Shown piece by piece: positions 24,885-32,787 of a stretch of DNA of 46,928 bases; within the stretch, counting starts at the first letter, position 1; the number at the start of each line of letters is the position of its first letter. The stretch is from Planctomycetia bacterium (lineage in GTDB: Bacteria > Planctomycetota > Phycisphaerae > Phycisphaerales > SM1A02). The translations under genes were made by a program, and so were the position numbers. The stretch covers positions 1 to 46,928 of the forward strand of contig SYAC01000033.1 of NCBI GenBank assembly GCA_005787685.1. Direction: 5' to 3'. The notes beneath the pieces were generated by a model. It was not told the DNA's origin, made no database searches, and worked only from the letters and a program-made list of their open reading frames with translations.

Positions 24885-24906
24885 GGCAAGGAAGGTACCT
24901 TCTGCC
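24885..24906. promoter_or_regulatory. Palindrome in the carA/secretin divergent region
   Basis: GAAGGTACCTTC (24891-24902) is a perfect 12-bp palindrome. GGCA (24885-24888) and TGCC (24903-24906) extend the symmetry with a 2-nt offset. It lies about 100 bp from both genes in the 200-bp intergenic region and is a candidate operator. A single TTATCCACA (24831-24839) nearby equals the DnaA-box consensus but stands alone. Confidence 0.4.
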
Positions 24907-24994
24907 ACTTGTAAGGAACCGCGTGGTTGGGTTCTTCGAAACGATGTCTTACGACCCCTAACTTCATTCACCACACACTTTAAAAATGAACAAG

Positions 24995-25013
24995 CGAGCG
25001 CAAACGCTCGGAG
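24995..25013 (+). promoter_or_regulatory. Hairpin overlapping the secretin ribosome-binding site
   Basis: CGAGCG (24995-25000), CAAA loop and CGCTCG (25005-25010) form a 6-bp GC stem. The last stem base is the first base of GGAG (25010-25013), which is spaced 8 nt from ATG 25022. The stem could limit translation starting at 25022. Confidence 0.4.
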
Positions 25014-25021
25014 CCCCAAAG

Positions 25022-28000
25022 ATGTCTCGACTAATGACGGAACCCAAATATTTCCGCGGAAGCAATTTTTGTCTGCTTGCAACTGCAACGCTTCTTGCAT
25101 GGGCGCCAACACTTCCACTTTTGAATCATGGGTTTACTCAAAGCGCAATCGCCCAAAATGATCCAATTGAACCGCCACCAAGCGAAACGCCACGAAATCC
25201 AAACGCTCCTCCAGCCAAAGATGAACCAGAGGTTCCAAGTCCAAAGCAAAAGCCTGTTCCAGGTTCTGAGCCCACTACAACTCCAGATGACTTGTTGGAT
25301 ACTTCTGTCAGTCAACCAGTCACGCCGCCATCTCTTGCTGACGGCTCTAATCCTGAACAGGCGTTGATAAAGGCCCGCGCTGCAATGGCGGATTCACAAT
25401 GGCGGCTAGCGATTGACCAATGGACCATTGTTCTAAACGCAAATCCCTCTAATCTAGAGGCTAAAAAAGGTCTGGAAGAATCCGAATCCAAGTTAAGTCA
25501 GGGCAGCGGTAGTTTGCTTGACAATGTCAGCGACGACATCACGGTTCGGCGCCAAAAGCTCCGAGTTGAATTTGAAAATAACATGTTTAGCGCGGGTGAA
25601 AAACTCAATCGTGGCGATTATGTGGGCGCGCAAACCGACGCCAATATGGCCAAGCAATCGCTCAATGTTGACAGCACCATTCTTGCTTCCGCCGAATTGC
25701 AAGCCATGAACCAGCGGGCTTCCACACTGATCGATCAGATTAACGAGTCACGACTGATTGGCCAGCAGCTTGATCAAGCGAAGCAGCGCGCAGACGCACA
25801 AAAGTCAATCACTGACACGCAACGCATGGCGCAGCAGAAGCGCCTTGCGACCATTAGCGAAATGCTGATGCGTGTTCGCCAATTGCAAATGGAATTGAAG
25901 TATGACGAGGCTTTGCAGGTCATTGATCAGATTCTGTTCATAGATCCAAGCAACCCCGCGGCGCTGGCTTTACGCGATGTTCTTGAAAGTACAAAGATGT
26001 ATCGCCAATGGGCTGACGCACAGCGGCAGCGCAACGCTGGCTATGGCCAGATTATGTTGCAGGATATGCAGGCCGCAATTCCACCCAAGATTAATTTGGC
26101 TGGAGATGGACCAAGAAGCACCAATTCTTTGATGACCTATCCCTCCAAGGAAGATTGGGAAACGCTTTCTTTTAGCAATACAAATCCAGAATTTGCGCCA
26201 GTGGGTACGCAGCGCTCTCAGGCGGATTTGGATATCGCCAAGCGCATGAAGAAAGTTGTGGCCTACGGCTCAACAGCAGACACCACCGATGTGGGAACTC
26301 CCATTCAATCTGTTTTGAATACATGCTTTGAGGCGGCTGGAAGCATTCCGTTTCATGTGAATTGGAAAGCCTTGTCAGAATATGAAGTGACCAAGGAAAC
26401 CCCAGTTTTATTTGAGGGCGGAAACATAAGCCCTAATGTCATGCTTGAACGGATCCTTGAGCAAATTGGAGAGTCTGAGCATCCTGTTTTCGAAATCATG
26501 GATGGCCAAGTAGTTGTGACCACTATCAAGGCCTTGCAAAATCTTCCGGAGTCTAAAAGGCCGCGGGTTTATGACCTGACGGATTTGGTCTTCAAGTACC
26601 CAGACACGGTGGTTGTGCCACCACTTCAGGTCAACGGCGGTGGTGGCGGTGGTGGCGGTGGCGGCGGTGCCGGCGGTGAGGGATTTCCCCTGCAACCATT
26701 TATCACAGAGGATGGTAAAAGTGGTCGAGTCAGTATTTTGAAGACATTGATTCAAAATACAGTTGATCCTGAAGCTTGGAACAGCGGTGCCACCATGGAA
26801 CCATTTGATACCAAGCTTGTCATCACGGCTCGGCTTGATACGCATCGCAACATTGCGGATTTGCTGAAGCAATTGCGAGATGACTTGGCATTGCAAATCA
26901 ATGTCGAAGTGCGCGTGCTCAAAATTGATACCGATTGGTTTGAGCAAATCGGTTTGGATTTTGATATTTATTTCAACGCCAATAATGCCCAGTATGAAAA
27001 CGCGCTTCAAGCGGATCCAAATTTCAACCTGCGCGACTTCTTCTTTCAGCAGGGCGGTACAGGTACTGTCGGCGCTTTGAAGAATCCCGTGGTGTTCACT
27101 GGTATCGGCAACCCGACTGCGGGAAATGCGGTTGCCACAGGTCAAGCAATTGGTTTGCCTAATCCAGGCTCCCCTGGTCAGATTCAGTATCAAACAGGAC
27201 CCGTTGGCGTTCCAGTTGGCGTGGTGAAAAATGGCAATACATACGCCAATGGTAGTGTGAGCAATGGTCTTTCAGCCATCAATGTTCAACAAGAAGGCTT
27301 GCCACTTGTGAACACGCTTGGCGCTGCTGGTATCAAGGGAGTCTTTGGTGCGGCAGCTCTTGCAAATCCAGCGATGACGGTTGGCATGACATTCCTAGAT
27401 GATGTTCAAGTGGATTTGTTGGTTCGCGCCACGCAGGCCGATCAACGCAATGTGCTTGTGACATCTCCACGGTTGACAATGCAGAACGGGCAAATTTCAT
27501 TTATCTCGGTGACCGACAACCAATCGTATGTTTCTGGATTTGACAACGCCTCTGGCGGCGCAACATCTACCCCAATTGTAAGTCAAATTTCATCTGGATT
27601 TGCTCTGGGTTTGCAGGGTGTTATTAGCGCCGATCGGCGCTATGTCAGCCTGAATGTGAGTTTTCAGCTGCAAGGACCAGTCACATTCAGTCAAGTTGAT
27701 TTTCAACAAGCCATTACAACCGCCAGTGGTTCGTTCACTGGACAAGGTTCGGTTGCAAAAAATACATTTCAAACGCCAAACTTTCAGAACACCTCCATTG
27801 GAACCACAATCACTGTTCCAGACAAAGGCACGGCAGTTCTGGGTGGTCAGCGAGTGACAACCGACTTTGAAGTTGAAGTAGGTGTTCCTGTAATGAGCAA
27901 GATTCCAGTGGTCAATCGATTCTTCACAAATCGGATCAACAACAAAACAGAACAGACGCTCTTGCTCATGATTCGCCCCGAAATTCTGATTCAACAAGAA

Positions 28001-28069
28001 ACCGAGGATGTCTTGTTCCCCGGTTTGCGCAATCAACTCAATGGAACAAGTTCCGACGCGGGTATGTGA
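25022..28069 (+). CDS. Secretin (GspD/PilQ family) with N-terminal TPR-like region
   Basis: About 1015 aa from ATG 25022; an in-frame ATG at 24986 would add 12 residues but lacks a Shine-Dalgarno site, whereas GGAG precedes 25022. It starts with a signal peptide (cleavage near SAIAQ), a Pro-rich linker, TPR-like and coiled-coil helices to about residue 400, then N0/N1-like domains. The C-terminal secretin domain has VTSPRLTMQNGQ, the GTTITVPDKGTAVLGG motif and VPVMSKIPVVNRFF, ending LLLMIRPEIL. Secretins form the outer-membrane ring of type II secretion or type IV pilus systems. No other subunit gene is adjacent. A run of 11 glycines (26636-26668) interrupts the middle. Two regulatory genes follow. 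Confidence 0.88.
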   Translation: MSRLMTEPKYFRGSNFCLLATATLLAWAPTLPLLNHGFTQSAIAQNDPIEPPPSETPRNPNAPPAKDEPEVPSPKQKPVPGSEPTTTPDDLLDTSVSQPVTPPSLADGSNPEQALIKARAAMADSQWRLAIDQWTIVLNANPSNLEAKKGLEESESKLSQGSGSLLDNVSDDITVRRQKLRVEFENNMFSAGEKLNRGDYVGAQTDANMAKQSLNVDSTILASAELQAMNQRASTLIDQINESRLIGQQLDQAKQRADAQKSITDTQRMAQQKRLATISEMLMRVRQLQMELKYDEALQVIDQILFIDPSNPAALALRDVLESTKMYRQWADAQRQRNAGYGQIMLQDMQAAIPPKINLAGDGPRSTNSLMTYPSKEDWETLSFSNTNPEFAPVGTQRSQADLDIAKRMKKVVAYGSTADTTDVGTPIQSVLNTCFEAAGSIPFHVNWKALSEYEVTKETPVLFEGGNISPNVMLERILEQIGESEHPVFEIMDGQVVVTTIKALQNLPESKRPRVYDLTDLVFKYPDTVVVPPLQVNGGGGGGGGGGGAGGEGFPLQPFITEDGKSGRVSILKTLIQNTVDPEAWNSGATMEPFDTKLVITARLDTHRNIADLLKQLRDDLALQINVEVRVLKIDTDWFEQIGLDFDIYFNANNAQYENALQADPNFNLRDFFFQQGGTGTVGALKNPVVFTGIGNPTAGNAVATGQAIGLPNPGSPGQIQYQTGPVGVPVGVVKNGNTYANGSVSNGLSAINVQQEGLPLVNTLGAAGIKGVFGAAALANPAMTVGMTFLDDVQVDLLVRATQADQRNVLVTSPRLTMQNGQISFISVTDNQSYVSGFDNASGGATSTPIVSQISSGFALGLQGVISADRRYVSLNVSFQLQGPVTFSQVDFQQAITTASGSFTGQGSVAKNTFQTPNFQNTSIGTTITVPDKGTAVLGGQRVTTDFEVEVGVPVMSKIPVVNRFFTNRINNKTEQTLLLMIRPEILIQQETEDVLFPGLRNQLNGTSSDAGM
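26636..26677 (+). repeat. Glycine-codon tract in the secretin gene
   Basis: Eleven consecutive GGY codons, then GCC and two more glycine codons, make a GGT/GGC microsatellite-like stretch in frame within the secretin, between its N-domains. It could vary in length by slippage. Confidence 0.85.
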
Positions 28070-28124
28070 TTTTCAGGAAAATGCCCGCACCTTACTTTTA
28101 TAAATTTTATCTGTGGAGAAGTGC

Positions 28125-28484
28125 ATGAATAATTCAGCAAGCGTCATTCAAATTACTGACCACTCGGGCGTGAAAAAGGTGACTTTCACCCAGCGCAGCA
28201 TTATTGATGAGACCGTTATTCACCAAATTGGAAAAGATATTGTTGTTGCCATTGACGCTGAAATAAAGCCAAGGCTTGTGATTTCATTTGAAGGCGTCGA
28301 GCACCTGTCTTCGGCCGCACTTGGCGTGTTGATCACTTGTCACAATCGTATTCGGGTCAGAGAAGGCCAATTATATTTAAGCGATATTTCTAAGCCAATC
28401 TTTGAAATATTCAAAATCACCAAGCTCAACAAAATGTTTCAGATTGTGGAAAGAGCCGATCTTGCAATGAAAAGTTTCAAGTAA
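28125..28484 (+). CDS. STAS-domain anti-anti-sigma factor
   Basis: A 119-aa single STAS domain (SpoIIAA/RsbV type). The HLSSAALGVLI block holds the usual phospho-acceptor serine (Ser62 or Ser63), and FEIFKITKLNKMF is the typical end of the fold. Unphosphorylated, such proteins bind the cognate kinase/anti-sigma factor and free the sigma factor. GTG 28113 is in frame, but GGAG at 28114-28117 lies 7 nt before ATG 28125, so I take the ATG. It lies 55 nt after the secretin and is followed by its probable partner kinase. Confidence 0.88.
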   Translation: MNNSASVIQITDHSGVKKVTFTQRSIIDETVIHQIGKDIVVAIDAEIKPRLVISFEGVEHLSSAALGVLITCHNRIRVREGQLYLSDISKPIFEIFKITKLNKMFQIVERADLAMKSFK

Positions 28485-28513
28485 ATTTCATTAAAAATCG
28501 TGGATCAAGAACA

Positions 28514-28954
28514 TTGAGAAGCGAGCCCTACATTCAAGATCAAATTCTCACGAATTTAAAAACTGACCTTGAAAAAGTGCAGAAGGCTGTCGCCGCGGCT
28601 CTGGTGGATTGCAAATACTCGGAGTTTGCGCACTTTGCCATTCGTCTGTGTCTTGAAGAAGCCATTGTGAACGCGTTTCGACATGGCAACCGCAGCGAAC
28701 CCGGCAAGGTGGTGAAGTTCTTTTGCAAGATTGACCATGAAAAAGCGGAGTTTAAAATTCAAGATGAGGGCGAGGGTTTTGATCCCGAGGGCGTTCCTGA
28801 TCCAACCGCCGAGGAAAATTTGGAAATTCCATCGGGACGCGGCTTAATGCTGATGCGCGCATACATGAGCGAAATAGAGCATGTGCCACCAGGAAACACA
28901 CTGCGTATGGCTTTTAAAAATACAACAGATCCTGCTGGTGAATCGAGTGCGTGA
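28514..28954 (+). CDS. RsbW/SpoIIAB-type serine kinase anti-sigma factor
   Basis: A 146-aa GHKL ATPase. The N-box EEAIVNAFRHGN (Asn53), G1 box DEGEGFDP and G2 box GRGLMLMRAYMSE are all present. In partner switching it binds a sigma factor and phosphorylates the STAS protein. The start is TTG 28514; no ATG or GTG lies in frame near the start and the Shine-Dalgarno is weak. It lies 29 nt behind the STAS gene. No sigma factor is encoded in the window, so the target is unknown; the pair could also control a PP2C/response-regulator pathway. Confidence 0.88.
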   Translation: MRSEPYIQDQILTNLKTDLEKVQKAVAAALVDCKYSEFAHFAIRLCLEEAIVNAFRHGNRSEPGKVVKFFCKIDHEKAEFKIQDEGEGFDPEGVPDPTAEENLEIPSGRGLMLMRAYMSEIEHVPPGNTLRMAFKNTTDPAGESSA

Positions 28955-28976
28955 GGCGAGCGTGGGGGCGTAGCCC

Positions 28977-29801
28977 TTATGAATTCTGTCGCGGCGCGAT
29001 GCTTTGAAAATTAGCCAACGCCACCCACTCTGAAACGGACAAGGTTTCTGGTCTGCGTAGGCGGTCAAATTGCGCGGGTAACGCAAAGTGCGCCGACAGG
29101 CTTGATCCAAGCTGTTTGCGCCGATGTTGAAATGCGCGCTCCAATAATTTGTGCAAATACTGAGGCAGCGCGGGGCGTGGTTGATGCGGAGTAATTTCAA
29201 TGATGGCGCTGGTGACCTCGGGCTCGGGCCAAAAACTTCCAGGACGAATTTCAGCGACCGTCTGTATGCGAGCGTAAAATTGTGCCATCACGCTGAGCAA
29301 GCCCATTTCGCTGGTATTGGGCACCGCGGTGAGTCGCTGCGCCACTTCGCGTTGAATAGTGACATGCATGCCCATGCAGTTTGGAAAGTCATTGAGCAAA
29401 ATGGCAATGAGCGGCGTTGCCGCTTGATAGGGCAAGTTGGCGATCATGCGAAATGGACGGCCCTGGATGGCCTTGGTGAGTAGAGGATTCAGGGAATGCT
29501 TGCCAGCCAGACAATCGCCTTCGATGAGGGAAATGCGGGCGCCAAACCGCTCGCGGTTGAATGCGGCCAAATCGCGGTCCAATTCACAGGCGATCACTTG
29601 CGCGTTGGCTTGCACCAGAAGATCCGTGAGCGCACCTGTGCCGGGACCAACTTCTAGAAGTACTTCGCCAGCAGAAATGTTGGCGGCTTTCATAAGTGCG
29701 CGCAGCACATTGTGGTCATGCAGGAAGTTTTGTCCAAAGCGATGCTTGGGCCGCAAGCCGCGCGAGGCAAGAATGGCTTTTATTTCCGTAAGGGTTTGCA
29801 A
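28977..29801 (-). CDS. rsmA: 16S rRNA dimethyladenosine transferase RsmA (KsgA)
   Basis: A 274-aa protein, normal for RsmA. It has FGQNFLHD near the start, LEVGPGTGALT as the S-adenosylmethionine motif, ACELDRD, IEGDCL, the catalytic NLPYQAATP and the C-terminal FQHRRKQLG. It dimethylates two adenines near the 3' end of 16S rRNA during small-subunit assembly. The start appears to be TTG 29801; no in-frame ATG lies close upstream. It is 78 nt downstream of the DUF4139 gene on the same strand and convergent with the anti-sigma factor gene, 22 nt away. Confidence 0.93.
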   Translation of the reverse strand: MQTLTEIKAILASRGLRPKHRFGQNFLHDHNVLRALMKAANISAGEVLLEVGPGTGALTDLLVQANAQVIACELDRDLAAFNRERFGARISLIEGDCLAGKHSLNPLLTKAIQGRPFRMIANLPYQAATPLIAILLNDFPNCMGMHVTIQREVAQRLTAVPNTSEMGLLSVMAQFYARIQTVAEIRPGSFWPEPEVTSAIIEITPHQPRPALPQYLHKLLERAFQHRRKQLGSSLSAHFALPAQFDRLRRPETLSVSEWVALANFQSIAPRQNS

Positions 29802-29879
29802 TGGAAATGCCAGAATATTTGACAGAGAATGAGACTCATGAAATGACCATAGTTGATTGCCTGAAGGAGCGGTTGCAAA

Positions 29880-31409
29880 TCACCATCGGTAACGCACGGT
29901 GTAGGTGATCAACTTTTCGGAGTTGGCGGGTACATCAAGTGTGTATTCAATAATGGACGAATTCATTTTCTCAAAGGGCTGGCTGGTGGTTGTGATTTCC
30001 CAATTGCTCCAGCGATACAACGGCTCGCGCACCAGCACGGTGACAGGCTTGTCCTTGCGGTTTCGAATTTCAATTTTGAAGGACTCGGTCATTTCTCGGC
30101 GCGCGCGGTCGGACTTGAAATCTGTTTGGGTGCGTCCGCCAACCACATCAAATGAGCTGCCCAGGCGCACGAGCACTTTTTCATCCTTGGGCGTGTGGCC
30201 GATCAAATCCTCGCCAATAAATTCCAGTGTTCCATCGGCGTCGTCGCGCTTGGAAACGCGCAATTTGCCAGCTGGAAGGGGCATGCCCAAGTTGGCGGCT
30301 TTTTCGTTTTTAAAACGCACAAACACATCCACTTTGGTTTTTCCCATGGCGCCAAATTCTGGCTGGTCAATCATGCCGCCACCAAATCCGTTCATATCTG
30401 AACCTTCATATACCAGAAGTTTTTCCACGGGAATATTGCGGGCAGTAGGAAACAGGGCGATTTGCTCACTGGCATTGTCTGGAATGTTGGCGGAGCGCGG
30501 CAATGTGTACAGATGAAATTCAAAGAATGCCTTCTCCTGGAAGCCGGGGTCCTCTTGCAGATTCATGCCCTTGGCCATCATGGGCGCGCCGCGTCCCCGA
30601 TTATTATTGCTTTGGGCGCGTTGCACATCGCCTGCGATCAATTTCAATTGTGCATTGTCGTAACTTCGACCAGAAACATTGAGCAGGGAAACCCAAGCCG
30701 TCATATCAGCCTTGGTATCCGTGGGGTCAATGATCAAGTTGTAATCGGCGCGCCAGGTGATGCCGGAAGTTTGGTAACTGGTCCGAACCTGATGCTCGCC
30801 GGACTTCGCGGCAAAAACATCCCACAACAGCGTTGGACGCGTGCGCAACCCGCCAGGCAGCGCCCCAAGCGTAAGCGTGGTGTTTGATTGATTCACAATT
30901 TGCACGCCGCCATTCGCGCCTTGCACAACAAGTTGGCCATTGCGCGCGGCCAGCAGCGTTCCATCCACGCGCATGGGCGTGGTTTGCATATCGACCAACG
31001 CGGAAATCTTTTGATCCACATATTTTTCCAGCAACTTTTGCGGGCTGACAAGGTCAAATTCAAAGCGTTGATTCGTGACAATGGTGGTTGGGTCGGTTAA
31101 ATCCTCAAAGGACACGGTGGTTGGATCAATAAAGGCTGCCACATCTGTGAAGGCCAGGCTGCCCGCACCTTGCGGCATTTGTACAGCTCGCGTTTCACGG
31201 ATTACGCCAAAGCCAGGCACTTCATAGGCGGCGGTGGGGTTGTAGCCCTGGCGTTGCTGCGCGATCCATGTTTGTGGGTCAAAGCTAGCGGCGTCGGCGC
31301 TGGAATACACAGTCAAGCTTACGCCGTTGGCAGGGACGGTTGCGTTGGATGCGACGGTGGTTTGCAAAGCGTTGGCGCAAACGCCAATAGATAAAAGAAA
31401 TTGAATCAT
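29880..31409 (-). CDS. DUF4139 domain protein, secreted
   Basis: About 509 aa. The frame is open up to 31517, but ATG 31407-31409 gives a signal peptide (MIQFLLSIGVCANALQ) and removes the overlap with the divergent transporter gene, so I choose it. The DUF4139 core is recognisable: TSYQTSGITWRADYNL, WVSLLNVSGRSYDNAQLKL, and a C-terminal region with RSDRARREMTESFKIEIRN and PVTVLVREPLYRW. Proteins of this type are beta-rich and exported; no reaction is known. It shares a strand with rsmA downstream. Confidence 0.78.
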   Translation of the reverse strand: MIQFLLSIGVCANALQTTVASNATVPANGVSLTVYSSADAASFDPQTWIAQQRQGYNPTAAYEVPGFGVIRETRAVQMPQGAGSLAFTDVAAFIDPTTVSFEDLTDPTTIVTNQRFEFDLVSPQKLLEKYVDQKISALVDMQTTPMRVDGTLLAARNGQLVVQGANGGVQIVNQSNTTLTLGALPGGLRTRPTLLWDVFAAKSGEHQVRTSYQTSGITWRADYNLIIDPTDTKADMTAWVSLLNVSGRSYDNAQLKLIAGDVQRAQSNNNRGRGAPMMAKGMNLQEDPGFQEKAFFEFHLYTLPRSANIPDNASEQIALFPTARNIPVEKLLVYEGSDMNGFGGGMIDQPEFGAMGKTKVDVFVRFKNEKAANLGMPLPAGKLRVSKRDDADGTLEFIGEDLIGHTPKDEKVLVRLGSSFDVVGGRTQTDFKSDRARREMTESFKIEIRNRKDKPVTVLVREPLYRWSNWEITTTSQPFEKMNSSIIEYTLDVPANSEKLITYTVRYRW

Positions 31410-31459
31410 GTCAAAAGTGTACCCATGTGCTAAATATATTTTTTTACGGATGGAATTGA

Positions 31460-32386
31460 TTGACCAGCGCATCTGTTCGGTACCGAAATATTTTGCTGCC
31501 ACGCATTGCCACTCCAAAATTTGCTACAACAGTCATTGTGCAGGCCAACAATCCAGTTCTATTTGATTTGATCATTATTGCGGTAAGCATTCTCAGCGGC
31601 TGCGTTGGAGCTATGTTGGGTCTTGGTGGCGGCGTGATCTTGATCCCAATTTTGGTTTCGGTTCTGGGTGTGGATGTCAAGAGCGCGATTGCCGCAAGTT
31701 TGGTGGGGGTTGTTGCCACCAGCGGCGCGGCGGCGCTGGTTCGCGGCCGCGATTCCATGAGCAATTATCGCGTGGGTATGACCCTGGAGGTTGTCGCTGG
31801 GCTTGGCGCCATTGTGGGCGCCATGCTGGCCACCATGGTGCCGGCGGATATGTTGACCATGTTGTTTGGATTAAGTTTGTTGGCCACAGCGGCGCTGTCA
31901 ATTCGCAATATTTCAGATGCCCAAAAAACACTGCCGCAATCATGGTGGGGACGCGTGATGCAACTCGATGGCATTCAGGAAACAAGCCATGGGATTCGCG
32001 TATACCACGTGCAACGAGTGCCCGCAGGCCTAGGAATTATGACCATCGCCGGCATGCTGAGCGGCATGTTGGGCATTGGCTCCGGCGCATACAAGGTGTT
32101 GGCCATGGACACATGCATGCGCATGCCATTTCGCGTGAGCACCATCACCAGCAATTTTATGATTGGCATTACGGCCGCCTCCGGTGTGATGGTGTATTTG
32201 CGCGATGGGATGGTGGACCCAACAATCGCCGGACCCGTGTTGATTGGAATTATTCCAGGCGCCATGTTTGGCTCATGGCTCGTTCCAAGAATTCATATAT
32301 CCATGCTCAAGAAAATTTTTCTTGTGGTGATTTTATGTGTGGGTCTGCAAATGATATTTACGGGCGGCAGGGAGTTGTTGAAGTGA
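31460..32386 (+). CDS. TSUP (TauE/SafE) family membrane transporter
   Basis: Up to 308 aa with seven or eight membrane segments. Two repeated halves each carry the family's Gly-rich helix start: GAMLGLGGGVILIPIL and GMLGIGSGAYKVLAMD. Members export or import sulfite, sulfoacetate or other organosulfur compounds; the substrate cannot be told here. The start is uncertain: TTG 31460 gives the longest form, GTG 31538 would start just before the first membrane segment. Its stop overlaps the start of a DUF1634 gene, a known partner arrangement. Confidence 0.85.
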   Translation: MTSASVRYRNILLPRIATPKFATTVIVQANNPVLFDLIIIAVSILSGCVGAMLGLGGGVILIPILVSVLGVDVKSAIAASLVGVVATSGAAALVRGRDSMSNYRVGMTLEVVAGLGAIVGAMLATMVPADMLTMLFGLSLLATAALSIRNISDAQKTLPQSWWGRVMQLDGIQETSHGIRVYHVQRVPAGLGIMTIAGMLSGMLGIGSGAYKVLAMDTCMRMPFRVSTITSNFMIGITAASGVMVYLRDGMVDPTIAGPVLIGIIPGAMFGSWLVPRIHISMLKKIFLVVILCVGLQMIFTGGRELLK

Positions 32387-32787
32387 CCCAGCAACTTCAC
32401 AACCTGATGGAGGAGGCCGAGTATTTGCAATCTCGCCAATTACAGTGTTTTTTACAGCGAATTCAGCGCCGCGCACTGTGGGTGATCGCCGCCATATCCA
32501 TCACCTTGATCTGCGTTGGGCAGGGAGTGGCGTGGTCCCGCCGATTGTCGCACGTACAAATTTGCGACGCGGTTTCCGCGTGGCATTCACTTTCGGATTT
32601 CACCCACGCCCTATGGTCTGGGGATGCGGCCGCGTTGATGATGGCTGGAATTCTATGCGGCGTAGCCATGCCGTTTCTACGCGCCATAATTGTGGGCGTT
32701 GGATTCGCGCTGCAGCGCAACTGGCTTCATGTGTGTTTAGTGCTTGTGGTGATCGTCATTATGCTGCTGGGGTTGTGGTTGGACTAA
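32383..32787 (+). CDS. DUF1634 family membrane protein, TSUP partner
   Basis: A 134-aa protein starting at GTG 32383, overlapping the transporter stop (GTGA). After a charged N-terminal helix it has three membrane segments: LWVIAAISITLICVGQGVAW, ALMMAGILCGVAMPFLRAII and VCLVLVVIVIMLLGLWL. The layout (helix with basic RIQRR, then helices of which the second ends in P-x-x-R) fits DUF1634, which usually follows TSUP transporters and probably forms a subunit of them. Its TAA overlaps the stop of convergent RNase Y. Confidence 0.75.
   Translation: MTQQLHNLMEEAEYLQSRQLQCFLQRIQRRALWVIAAISITLICVGQGVAWSRRLSHVQICDAVSAWHSLSDFTHALWSGDAAALMMAGILCGVAMPFLRAIIVGVGFALQRNWLHVCLVLVVIVIMLLGLWLD

Noticed and set aside
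28069-28082. ATTTTC-AG-GAAAAT after the secretin as a terminator
   Set aside because: A 2-nt loop cannot close well, the stem is A/T-rich and no U-run follows; the next genes probably share the transcript.
28955-28976. GGGC-GTA-GCCC stem between the anti-sigma gene and rsmA
   Set aside because: Only four base pairs and no U-run; too weak to call a terminator.
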